In this document: positions 52,604-60,913 of the stretch, piece after piece
Numbering within the stretch: position 1 is the first letter of the stretch
Layout of the letters: every line of letters begins with the position of its first letter
DNA from: LMUY01 sp965198565
GTDB taxonomy: Bacteria > Pseudomonadota > Alphaproteobacteria > Acetobacterales > Acetobacteraceae
Reading direction: 5' to 3'
DNA: 64,000 bases
Assembly (NCBI GenBank): GCA_965198565.1
Contig: OZ240665.1
Span: 1,178,001-1,242,000 of the forward strand
Notes under the pieces: generated by a model
Databases searched by the model: none
The model's input: the letters and a program-made list of their open reading frames with translations, nothing else
What the model was told of the DNA's origin: nothing
Program-made: the position numbers and the translations under genes

Positions 52604-52741
52604 ATGAAGCGGGGGACCCTGTTGGCGGCAACCGCCGTTGCATCGCTGGCGCTGCCTGGCCGTGCTGGGGCGCAACGCCAGGGGTGTTCTAATGTCAGAT
52701 TAGCCGGCCGATCCGTTCGCACGCTGATCGAACCGCCATGA
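52604..52741 (+). pseudogene. Orphan signal peptide of a lost secreted protein
   Basis: After CGGAGAACC and an ATG at 52604 the frame encodes MKRGTLLAATAVASLALPGR, AGAQ, a signal peptide like those of periplasmic binding proteins, then runs about 20 unrelated codons to a stop at 52741. The mature protein is gone: the downstream sequence is the 3' end of the facing iclR gene. Confidence 0.5.
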
Positions 52742-53462
52742 CGATGGTGCCAGCGTCGACGTCCTGATCAACACGGTCAACGTGCGCCACGATGATACAG
52801 GCTGCCGCATCGCCATCAGCGCGCAGAACGGGACAGCAGACGTCGGTAATACCGACGAAGTCGGTGCTCCTCGCGTGCACGTGGCCGCGCGCCCGGATCG
52901 CCGCCAACTCCTGGTCGAGCTGCGGCCGATGCAGCGCCATGTTGGCCTGCCGGGCGCAATCGGCCAGCATTCGCTCGCGCTGGTCGGCGGCCTGGAACGC
53001 CATGATGACGCGGCCTGTGGTGGCGTCGCTAGCAAGGCGCCCATAGCCAGGCTTCAGATTAAACGTGAAGTCCGTCTCCGCACTGGTGTGCCCGAGCGTG
53101 ACAGTCCGTCCGTTATGAATAACGACCAGGTGAACGCTGTGGCCGACGTCCGCAGCCAGTCGCTGCATCTCAGGGAGCGCCGCCTCAAGCAGCGTGCGGG
53201 ACTGCGGCGTGCGCAATCCTAACGTGAACAGCTTGTTGGTCAGGGCCAGCTCGTCCGTTTCCGCGTCCCGCTGAATATATCCCCTGGCGATCAGAACGTA
53301 GATCATCCTGAACAGCTCGTTCTTGCTGCGTCCAAGCCGATCGGCCAGGTCGCGGAGCGATGTGGCCGCTGGTCGCTCAGCGAGGCCTTCCAAGATGTCC
53401 AATCCCTTCTCCAAGGCCGGCGCGGAGTAGGCCTTTTCGTCAGTCACGTCGTTATCGGCCAC
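52695..53462 (-). CDS. IclR-family transcriptional regulator
   Basis: A 255-residue regulator: helix-turn-helix SLRDLADRLGRSKNELFRMI, then the IclR effector domain with VHLVVIHNGRTVTLGHTSAE, LASDATTGRVIMAF and ITDVCCPVLRADGDAAACI. I chose the GTG at 53462 (VADNDVTDEK), which has AGAGGA 6 bases upstream and gives the usual family length; an ATG at 53498 is possible. It diverges from the ABC importer genes and is their probable regulator. Confidence 0.88.
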   Translation of the reverse strand: MADNDVTDEKAYSAPALEKGLDILEGLAERPAATSLRDLADRLGRSKNELFRMIYVLIARGYIQRDAETDELALTNKLFTLGLRTPQSRTLLEAALPEMQRLAADVGHSVHLVVIHNGRTVTLGHTSAETDFTFNLKPGYGRLASDATTGRVIMAFQAADQRERMLADCARQANMALHRPQLDQELAAIRARGHVHARSTDFVGITDVCCPVLRADGDAAACIIVAHVDRVDQDVDAGTIVMAVRSACERIGRLI

Positions 53463-53508
53463 GGCTAATCCTCTGATTGCGTGCAAATGCCACTTCATAG
53501 AAAAATCG

Positions 53509-53521
53509 CACTTTACAAGTG
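53509..53521. promoter_or_regulatory. Palindrome in the iclR / importer divergent region
   Basis: CACTTTACAAGTG is a perfect inverted repeat of 5 bases around TAC, in the 129-base gap between the divergent iclR and binding-protein genes. IclR proteins bind short palindromes of about this size near their own promoters, so this is a candidate operator; no promoter boxes were confirmed. Confidence 0.4.
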
Positions 53522-53591
53522 AAGCGCTATCTGGTCGCTTGTCATGGTGCTCTCGACGAGCGGATGAGGCGTTCACACCGGAGGGGTTGCC

Positions 53592-54626
53592 ATGACACCG
53601 ACACGCACGCTGCGGAGTTTGTTGCTCGTCGCCGTTGCCGGCCTTGCCTGGTATGCTCCATCCGCCAGCGCCCAGAACAAGCTCATCGGCGTGGTGGCGA
53701 TTGATCTGCAGAGCTCATTTTTCGTCCGCATGAAGGAAGCCGGCGATAAGGCCGCAAAAGACTACGCCGTTACCACGACGTGGCAAAGCGCCGAGGGCAG
53801 CCTTGAAAAACAGGTTTCCCTGATCGAGAACCTCATCAACCAGCATGCAAAGGTCATCCTCGTCGACCCGCTTGATAAGAACGCGCTGATCCCAGTATTG
53901 AAGAAGGCGGAGGCTGCGGGCGTCGATGTCATCACCATGGGCAACAAAGTGCTCGCGGATGGCAACTACTCTACGCTCTACCCGGATGCCGCTGACGCCG
54001 CGACCACCGCGCGAGCGCTCGGCACGGCTATCGGCGGTAAAGGCGAGATCGCGATGCTGATTGGTGCTCGAGGAAACTACGTCTCTGACACGCGAGAAAA
54101 TGGCTTCTCCGACGAGATGGCCAAGGACTACCCTAATGTAAAGATCGTGAGCATCGAACCCGCTGGATGGGACCCGGCAAAGGGCGCCGATGTTGCCCAA
54201 ACCTGGATGTCCACCTACCCCGACCTCAAAGGCATCTGGAGCATGTCGGACACGCAATTGCTCGGCGCGTCGTCCGCCTCCGATAGCGCAGGCAAAAAGT
54301 TGATGCTTGCCGGGTTCGACGGTGACGCTGAAATGGCGCCGCTGTTCAACAACGGGTCGATGGTGATTGATGTGCTGACTGGCGCCTACCGGGTCGGTTA
54401 CTGGAACATCGCCGTGGCGGCGCGCCTTGCCAAGGGAGAAACGCTGCCGAAGGATCTCTATATGCCGACCTATTTCGTTGCGACCACCGCGGACGCGGCT
54501 ATGCTTGCCAAGGATGGGCAATCGATCACAACGATTACGCCGGCCAAGGAAGCAATGGTTGCGGGTGAATATGCGAGTGAGTTTGGCCCATCCAAGCCGG
54601 CCTCCGCGATGACCGTGGGGCCCTAG
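53592..54626 (+). CDS. ABC transporter substrate-binding protein (sugar-type, fold type 1)
   Basis: A 344-residue periplasmic protein. A Sec signal peptide ends at ASAQN (residue 28); the mature part begins LIGVVAIDLQSSFFVRMKEA and contains VILVDPLDKNALIPVLKKAE and MLAGFDGDAEM, as in ribose-type binding proteins. GGAGGGG lies 7 bases before the ATG. It is the first gene of the importer/catabolic operon and is separated from the next gene by a hairpin repeat. Confidence 0.9.
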   Translation: MTPTRTLRSLLLVAVAGLAWYAPSASAQNKLIGVVAIDLQSSFFVRMKEAGDKAAKDYAVTTTWQSAEGSLEKQVSLIENLINQHAKVILVDPLDKNALIPVLKKAEAAGVDVITMGNKVLADGNYSTLYPDAADAATTARALGTAIGGKGEIAMLIGARGNYVSDTRENGFSDEMAKDYPNVKIVSIEPAGWDPAKGADVAQTWMSTYPDLKGIWSMSDTQLLGASSASDSAGKKLMLAGFDGDAEMAPLFNNGSMVIDVLTGAYRVGYWNIAVAARLAKGETLPKDLYMPTYFVATTADAAMLAKDGQSITTITPAKEAMVAGEYASEFGPSKPASAMTVGP

Positions 54627-54639
54627 CGACCCTTTGTAG

Positions 54640-54657
54640 GATGGGCTTCAGCCCATC
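54640..54657. repeat. Hairpin repeat inside the importer operon
   Basis: GATGGGCTTCAGCCCATC is an 8-bp stem with a 2-base loop, located between the binding-protein stop and the fused permease/ATPase start. In binding-protein-dependent operons such hairpins often protect the upstream mRNA and raise the level of the binding protein over the membrane parts. A related core occurs at 42691-42704. Confidence 0.65.
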
Positions 54658-54713
54658 ACAGCCGCACGATGGTCTGTTGCCAACACAACGCACCTGACGG
54701 TCGGAGCATTGCC

Positions 54714-57200
54714 ATGGCAACGCTTGCGCATATCCGTGACGAACTGCTCCTGCTCGTGCTCATCGCTTTGGCGGTTGCCGGCTTCACCGCGGCACGGCCC
54801 GACTTCTTTACCCTCGCCAATTTGCTGGACATCGGACAGCAGTGCGCAACCGTCGCAATCGTGGCCTTCGGCATGACGGGCGTAATCATCGCGCGCGGCA
54901 TCGACATCTCGGTCGGCGGCACCACGGCGATGGCCGGGATCGTCGCGGCCCTGGTGCTAGCCGCCACCGGGTCGGGAGCCTTGGCCATGCTTGCCGCCGT
55001 TGTGGCTGGGGCTACAATCGGCACCTTGAACGCGGCGTTGATCGCCGGCTTGGGCGTGAGTTCGTTCATGGCTACGCTCAGCACGATGGCGCTGGGCAAA
55101 GGCGCGGCGCTCAGCTTGTCGCATGCCGCAAGCATCCCGGTGTCGAACTCCTGGATGCTGTGGGTAGGGCAGGCGGCCGTGCTCGGCATACCGGCAGCTT
55201 TCGGTCTCGCGCTGGTGCTGTGTGCGGCATGGCGTTTTGTTTTACTCCGCACCGTCATCGGACGCTCGATCTTCGCAGTCGGCGGCAACGACGTCGCGGC
55301 ACGGGCCTCGCTGGTCCCGGTCAAGGCGGTTCAATCCTTCACCTACATTGTTTGCGGCGCTTCCGCTGGCGTCGCCGCGATCATCGGGATCGGCCGGCTT
55401 GGCTCAGCGCAACCGCTCGCCGGCGCTGGGCTTGAGTTTGCTGCCATCACTGCGGCCGTGGTCGGCGGCGCCAGTCTCGCAGGCGGACGCGGATCGGTCG
55501 TGGGCACGCTCATGGGCGCCATCGCAATCGGCACGATCAACTCCGGCCTTGCTTTCCTTGAAGTGTCGCAGCAGATCACCTACCTGGTGTCGGGCGCCCT
55601 GATCCTGATTGCCGTGCTGCTCCGCGGTGACTTCTCCTGGGCGTCGCTCATCATGACCCGGCGCTCATCAGTCTCAGCCGCAGCAGCCAGGGCAAAGGAC
55701 GCAAGCCGTTCACTCACAATCGCCGGACTGACCAAGCGGTTCGCGGGCATCACGGTGCTCAACGACGTGTCGTTCGAACTTGGAGCCGGCGAGATCGTGG
55801 CGCTGATGGGCGAGAACGGCGCTGGCAAATCCACGCTGGTGAAATGCATTTCCGGCGTCTACCAGCCCGATGGCGGCAGCGTCGCTTTTACTGGTTCCGG
55901 TGCGCCCTTCTCAGCAGACATCGCGGTCATTCATCAGCACTTCAGCCTGGTTCCGGACCTGACCATTGCCGAGAGCCTCGCACTCGGACGCGAACCCGCA
56001 ATCTTGGGGTTCGTGAGGCGATCGGTCATGCGCCGGCGAGCCGCGGGCGCGCTGCAACAGGTCGGGTTGGACCGGGACGTTGACACCCCCGTCCGCGATC
56101 TAACGGTGGGCGAGCGACAGATGCTTGAAGTTGCCAAGGCGCTGCTTGCATCCGCCTGGCTGATTGTGATGGACGAGCCGACCAGCGCTCTCAGCAACCG
56201 CGAGCGTGACCAACTCTATGGCATCGTCCGCTCTCTGGCAGCGCGCGGATGCTGCGTGCTCTACATCTCCCACAAGCTGGAAGAGGTTCGCGCGCTCGCC
56301 GCCCGCGCGATCGTGCTGCGCGACGGCCAACTCGTCGGCGACATAAGAATGCGTGAGGCCAGCGACCGCGAACTTGTCAGCTTGATGGTCGGGCGCGAAC
56401 TCGGGACGGTATTTCCCTGGGTTGAAGCCGCAGCGGGAGACACGCTGGTCGAAGTTCGCAGCCTCAGGACCGCCGGCCTGTTGCATGACGTCTCTCTGAC
56501 GCTCAGGCAAAGCGAGGTGCTCGGCCTTGCTGGCCTGATGGGCAGCGGACGCACCGACATTCTACGCTGCATCGCCGGCCTCGACCGCTTTAACGGAGGC
56601 ACGATTACGCTTCGCGGTGAACCGATGACGTCCGCGGCGCAGGCTTTCGCTGCAAGGGCTGGCGTGGCGTTCATCCCGGAAGACCGGCGCGCCGAGGGGC
56701 TGGTTGGTGGCCTCAGCGTCGCCGACAACCTCGGTATGGTTTGGATGCGGCGCAACAACGCGGCCGGTATCGTGTCGATCGCCGCTTTGCGCCGGACCGC
56801 GGCAGTGCTGATCCGCAGGCTGGACGTGCGCCCGCGCAACGCGGCGAAACTTGCCGGCACGCTCTCAGGTGGCAACCAGCAAAAAGTTGTCATCGGCAAA
56901 TGGCTCGCGGTGGGTCCGCAAATAATCCTGCTCGACGAACCGACCAGCGGCGTGGACGTCGGCGCCAAGTCGGAGATCCACCGCATCATCGGTGAACTGA
57001 AGGCGGCAGGTGCTGCAGTCTTATTGGTTTCGAGCGAATTGCCGGAACTTTTGGGCGTGTCCGACCGCATCATTGTGCTACGCAAGGGCCGCACGGTTGG
57101 CGAACTGCCGCGCGGCGCGAGCGAGCAGGACGTCATGGAACTCGCCTTTGCAACAGCCAGCGCGGCCATGCCACCCCTGTTGCCGCAAGCAGTCGCATGA
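54714..57200 (+). CDS. Fused ABC transporter permease and double ATP-binding protein
   Basis: An 828-residue fusion. Residues 1-310 are an RbsC-type permease (IIARGIDISVGGTTAMAGIV, SSFMATLSTMALGKG, VVGGASLAGGRGSVVGTLMG). A polar linker at about 315-335 leads to an RbsA-type double cassette: Walker A GENGAGKST near residue 365 and signature LTVGERQMLEVAKAL near 462. The second cassette has a Lys-less GLMGSGRTD, LSGGNQQKVVIGKWL near 716 and LLDEPTSGVDVG. GGAG precedes the ATG at 54714. The frame is continuous, so the fusion is real in this sequence; permease and RbsA subunits are normally separate. Confidence 0.9.
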   Translation: MATLAHIRDELLLLVLIALAVAGFTAARPDFFTLANLLDIGQQCATVAIVAFGMTGVIIARGIDISVGGTTAMAGIVAALVLAATGSGALAMLAAVVAGATIGTLNAALIAGLGVSSFMATLSTMALGKGAALSLSHAASIPVSNSWMLWVGQAAVLGIPAAFGLALVLCAAWRFVLLRTVIGRSIFAVGGNDVAARASLVPVKAVQSFTYIVCGASAGVAAIIGIGRLGSAQPLAGAGLEFAAITAAVVGGASLAGGRGSVVGTLMGAIAIGTINSGLAFLEVSQQITYLVSGALILIAVLLRGDFSWASLIMTRRSSVSAAAARAKDASRSLTIAGLTKRFAGITVLNDVSFELGAGEIVALMGENGAGKSTLVKCISGVYQPDGGSVAFTGSGAPFSADIAVIHQHFSLVPDLTIAESLALGREPAILGFVRRSVMRRRAAGALQQVGLDRDVDTPVRDLTVGERQMLEVAKALLASAWLIVMDEPTSALSNRERDQLYGIVRSLAARGCCVLYISHKLEEVRALAARAIVLRDGQLVGDIRMREASDRELVSLMVGRELGTVFPWVEAAAGDTLVEVRSLRTAGLLHDVSLTLRQSEVLGLAGLMGSGRTDILRCIAGLDRFNGGTITLRGEPMTSAAQAFAARAGVAFIPEDRRAEGLVGGLSVADNLGMVWMRRNNAAGIVSIAALRRTAAVLIRRLDVRPRNAAKLAGTLSGGNQQKVVIGKWLAVGPQIILLDEPTSGVDVGAKSEIHRIIGELKAAGAAVLLVSSELPELLGVSDRIIVLRKGRTVGELPRGASEQDVMELAFATASAAMPPLLPQAVA

Positions 57201-58162
57201 GGGGCTTGCGCAGGCTGGTGGCAAACGCCGGGCCAATTGGGCTCTTGGCCGTTACACTGATTGCCTGCGGTTTGCTCGACACGCGTATCCTCGCGGTGCA
57301 GAACCTTAGCATCGTGCTGATGCAGAGCGTCCCCGTGCTGATGCTGGCGCTCGGCGCATTCATCGTGCTTCTCACCGGCGGGATTGATTTGTCAGCCGGC
57401 GTGTCGGTCACGCTCGGCAGCATCGTGGTTGCCAGCATGCTGAGCGGCGGCGCGGCATTGCCTGCGGCACTTGCACTCGGGTTCGCCGTGGTCGTGGGGG
57501 TCGGCACGGTCAACGGTCTGCTGGTCGCGGTGTACCGTATTCCGGCCTTCGTTGCCACGCTCGCCACCATGTCGGCCGTTCAGGGCTTGTCACTGCTGCT
57601 GGCGACGCGGGGCGTGTATGTGTTGCTAAATTCCACCCTAAAGCGCCTGGGAACCGGCCGGCTTGGCGGAGTTCCGATCTCGGTCATTGCGGCGGCGATT
57701 GCGGTCGGACTGGCCTATTTACTGGTGCATCACACGCGCTTCGGCCTGCGAGTATACGCGACCGGATCGGATGCAGCGGCGGCGGCCCTTGCCAAAGTCC
57801 GGGTTGGCGTCGTCCTCCTGCTCGCCTACGCCGCCGCTGGGTGCTTCACCTTTCTCGCCGCCATTATGCTGATCGCCCGCACTCCAATCGTCACGCCAAA
57901 CCTCGGCGGCCAATCGTTGCTGCTGGATGCGATCGCGGCTTGCGTGCTGGGGGGCACCAGCATTTTCGGCGGACGCGGCACGGTGGCCGGTGTCGTGGCG
58001 GGCAGCCTGATCGTCGGCTTGTTCTCCAATGCCCTGCGCGTGATTGGCATTGACCCGTCAAGCCTCGACGTCATGCGGGGCGCGCTGGTGATTGCTGCTC
58101 TGGTTTGCGACGTCGGCATCACGCGGGTCCGAAGTCGTATATTCAAGGAAGCATTAGCGTGA
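57197..58162 (+). CDS. Sugar-type ABC transporter permease (second permease)
   Basis: A 321-residue RbsC-type permease: FIVLLTGGIDLSAGVSVTLG, IPAFVATLATMSAVQGLSLL and CVLGGTSIFGGRGTVAGVVA. It overlaps the fused gene by 4 bases (ATGA). With the permease domain of the fusion it would make a heteromeric channel. Confidence 0.92.
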   Translation: MRGLRRLVANAGPIGLLAVTLIACGLLDTRILAVQNLSIVLMQSVPVLMLALGAFIVLLTGGIDLSAGVSVTLGSIVVASMLSGGAALPAALALGFAVVVGVGTVNGLLVAVYRIPAFVATLATMSAVQGLSLLLATRGVYVLLNSTLKRLGTGRLGGVPISVIAAAIAVGLAYLLVHHTRFGLRVYATGSDAAAAALAKVRVGVVLLLAYAAAGCFTFLAAIMLIARTPIVTPNLGGQSLLLDAIAACVLGGTSIFGGRGTVAGVVAGSLIVGLFSNALRVIGIDPSSLDVMRGALVIAALVCDVGITRVRSRIFKEALA

Positions 58163-59355
58163 GACTAAGTGAGTGGCCTCACGGGCTTGTTCGGAACGAG
58201 TTAATGGAGGCCACCATTGCGATCCTCGGGCGACTCGTCGCCTTTGAGTCCATCACCACCGCTCCAAATGGCGCCGCGATGGAGTATGTCGCGACGTATT
58301 TCGAGGGCCTCGGCGCGTCGGTGCGCAGGCTGCCAAGCACGCATTGGAACAAGGAGAACCTGTGGGTGAGCTTCGGTGAGGGCACGGCCGGAGGGGTCGT
58401 TCTGTCCGGCCACATCGACGTTGTCCCGGTGGCTGGGCAAGATTGGACCCGACCGCCTTTTGCCGTCACGCGCGAAGCGGGCCGGCTTTATGGGCGCGGC
58501 ACGACCGACATGAAAGGCTTTCTCGCCTGCGTGATGGCCGCTGCGACGCGTATCGACTCAGCTGAGCTGGCACGGCCCATCCACGTGGCGATCACGTTTG
58601 ACGAAGAGGTCGGTTGCCTTGGCGCACGCGAACTGGTCGAGTTCATGGACGCAGCAGCACTTCGGCCGAGGGCCATCCTGGTCGGCGAACCAACCGGCAT
58701 GGCAGTGGTGGACCGCCATAAGGGATCGGTCGGTTTCACAACGACGGTCGGCGGGCATTCCGCGCACTCGTCGCAGGTGCATCGCGGCTTTAGCGCGATC
58801 GCCTTAGCAGCCGAGCTGATCGGTTTTCTTGGTGAACTGGGGACGGCTCAGACGCTGGCGAGCGCCGACCCAAGCTTTTCCTACCCATTCCCGTCGATCA
58901 ACGTCGGCACCATTCGCGGCGGCGAGGTCCGTAACATCGTGGCGCCGAGCTGTGCTTTCGACTGGGAAATCCGACCAATTCTGCCTGCGCAATCGACGAT
59001 GCTGCAGCAAGCCTTTGCCGCCCACGTCGAACAGCGCATTGATGGATTTTGCCAGGAGGGTGGGCTCGTTCCAACCATCGAGACTTGCTGCGTCTATGAT
59101 ACGCCACCGTTGGTCACTGAGCGCCGCGCCGAAGCAGCCGGCCTGGCGATGCAGCTTATGCAGAGCAACAGGACGATGGCGGTGTCATTTGGGACCGAAG
59201 CAGGTCTCTACCAGGAGGCCGGTTATTCGGTCGCCGTATGCGGGCCCGGTGATATTCAGCAGGCGCATACGCCGGATGAGTGGATTGCGGTGGACCAGCT
59301 CGAAGCCTGCATAGATTTCCTGAGCCGTCTTATTGACGACTGCGCCCGGCTATAG
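58159..59355 (+). CDS. ArgE/DapE-family deacylase (M20 metallopeptidase fold)
   Basis: A 398-residue zinc hydrolase of the M20 type. Metal ligands and catalytic residues are visible: VLSGHIDVVP (His and Asp), GRGTTDMKGF (bridging Asp), TFDEEVGCLGAREL (catalytic Glu-Glu), VGEPTGM, and HTPDEW (terminal His). The dimerisation domain has GGHSAHSSQVHRG. Relatives remove acyl groups from N-acyl amino acids such as N-acetylornithine. It starts with a GTG overlapping the permease stop, so the imported compound is probably an N-acyl or amide substrate. Confidence 0.88.
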   Translation: MRLSEWPHGLVRNELMEATIAILGRLVAFESITTAPNGAAMEYVATYFEGLGASVRRLPSTHWNKENLWVSFGEGTAGGVVLSGHIDVVPVAGQDWTRPPFAVTREAGRLYGRGTTDMKGFLACVMAAATRIDSAELARPIHVAITFDEEVGCLGARELVEFMDAAALRPRAILVGEPTGMAVVDRHKGSVGFTTTVGGHSAHSSQVHRGFSAIALAAELIGFLGELGTAQTLASADPSFSYPFPSINVGTIRGGEVRNIVAPSCAFDWEIRPILPAQSTMLQQAFAAHVEQRIDGFCQEGGLVPTIETCCVYDTPPLVTERRAEAAGLAMQLMQSNRTMAVSFGTEAGLYQEAGYSVAVCGPGDIQQAHTPDEWIAVDQLEACIDFLSRLIDDCARL

Positions 59356-59376
59356 TTTTGCACAAGGGAAAGCCGC

Positions 59377-60126
59377 ATGCGCATCACACCGAACATTCAC
59401 CTGGTCGCGTCCGGAATTCAGGGCTGCTCCCTGACGCACGATCTGGATTGCAATTGCTGGCTGTTCAACGTGGGCGTTGAGTGGATTTTGTTTGACACTG
59501 GCGCCGGCGTGGACGCGGGCCACATATTCGCGGTCCTGCGCAAGGACGGGCTCGACCCTGAACAGTTGACCCACGTGTTTCTAACCCATGCGCACGCCGA
59601 CCACTCTGGCGGTGCTGACGAAATAAAGCGTCGCACCGGGTGTAAATTGCTGTGCAGCACGACGACGGCGGACCTGCTCGGCCAGGGTGAGGACGCTCTG
59701 AGCCTTCCGGCGGCCCGCAAGGCCGGGATGTATCCGCCGGACTACGTCTACCAGCGCCCAGCTCCAGATGTGGTGCTCACCCCGGGCACGATCATGTCCG
59801 TCGGCGACGCACGGATCTCAGTGATTGCGACGCCGGGTCATAGCCTGGATCACGCGTCCTTTTTGGTCGAACAGGATGGTGGCGCGGCGCTGGTGAGCGG
59901 TGACGCAATGATGCATTCGGGCCGGATCATCTATCAGGACATCTACGATTTTGACGTTCGGCAATCGGCCGACAGCATCCGGCATCTGGCAGGTTTCGAT
60001 TTCGAGGCGCTGCTTCCCGGTCATGGCATGTTCGCACTCAGCGGCGGCCGCCGGCACGTCGCAGCGGCGATTGCGAACATGGAGCAGATGAAGACGCCGT
60101 GCCCCATGGACTTCATCCCGCTCTAA
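59377..60126 (+). CDS. Metallo-beta-lactamase-fold hydrolase
   Basis: A 249-residue protein with the MBL metal motif THAHADHSGGADEI, the next His in TPGHSLDH, the bridging Asp in LVSGDAMM and the final His in LPGHGMF. Glyoxalase II-like and lactonase-like members share this pattern. CAAGGGAAAG precedes the ATG. It may open a lactone or thioester intermediate in the pathway; the substrate is not deducible. Confidence 0.85.
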   Translation: MRITPNIHLVASGIQGCSLTHDLDCNCWLFNVGVEWILFDTGAGVDAGHIFAVLRKDGLDPEQLTHVFLTHAHADHSGGADEIKRRTGCKLLCSTTTADLLGQGEDALSLPAARKAGMYPPDYVYQRPAPDVVLTPGTIMSVGDARISVIATPGHSLDHASFLVEQDGGAALVSGDAMMHSGRIIYQDIYDFDVRQSADSIRHLAGFDFEALLPGHGMFALSGGRRHVAAAIANMEQMKTPCPMDFIPL

Positions 60127-60141
60127 CCGAGGCCAGCCAGC

Positions 60142-60888
60142 ATGTCAAAATTCGTGGACAAAGTGGTGGTGGTCACGGGTGGCGCGAGCGGCATCGGCGC
60201 GGGAGTCGCGGCGGCATTTGCCGCTGAGGGGGCGCAGGTTGCGATTCTGGACATCACAATGCCGGATGCTGAACCGTCGGCTCGCACGATCCAGCGCTAT
60301 GTGTGTGACGTCGCAAACCAAGGCGCGGTGGAAGCCGCCTTTAATCGGATCACGGCCGATTGTGGCAATGTGGATGTGCTCGTGCATTGCGCCGCGCTGC
60401 TCGGCGTGAGCGGCCCGTTTCACGAGCTGACGTTGGACGTCTGGCACCGCTACATCGATACCAACCTGACGGGGACCTTTCTGGTTGCCCTCGCGGCAGC
60501 ATCGCGCATGGTGGTTGCAGGCACGCGCGGCCGCCTAATCCTGCTGGGCTCCGTCAACTCGTTCGCTTCGGAGCGCTTCGCCGCACCTTACGCTAGCAGC
60601 AAAGGTGGCATCAGGATGCTGACGCGCTCGGCCGCAATCGATCTGGCGCGCTATGGCATCACCGTCAACATGATCGCGCCTGGCCCGATCGCAACGCCCG
60701 CCACGCAGGAGCGGTTCGACGCGCCTGACCTCAAGCAAACGTTCGAACGCGTCCTGCCGGCAGGCTTGCCCGGCACCCCTGCCGACATCGCCGCAGCCGT
60801 GCTGTTCCTGGCGTCACCGGAAAGCGGGTTTATCACCGGGACTGACCTCGTGGTGGATGGCGGCCTGCTCGCGCAGATCATGCAGTGA
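60142..60888 (+). CDS. SDR-family oxidoreductase
   Basis: A 248-residue classical SDR: VVTGGASGIGAGVAAAFAAE, VLVHCAALLG, LLGSVNSFASERF, YASSKGGIRMLTRSAAIDLA and ITGTDLVVDGGLL. It starts 15 bases after the MBL gene and is presumably a dehydrogenase for an alcohol intermediate. Confidence 0.88.
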   Translation: MSKFVDKVVVVTGGASGIGAGVAAAFAAEGAQVAILDITMPDAEPSARTIQRYVCDVANQGAVEAAFNRITADCGNVDVLVHCAALLGVSGPFHELTLDVWHRYIDTNLTGTFLVALAAASRMVVAGTRGRLILLGSVNSFASERFAAPYASSKGGIRMLTRSAAIDLARYGITVNMIAPGPIATPATQERFDAPDLKQTFERVLPAGLPGTPADIAAAVLFLASPESGFITGTDLVVDGGLLAQIMQ

Positions 60889-60913
60889 TCCCGCGAACCG
60901 AAAGGGGAGACTG

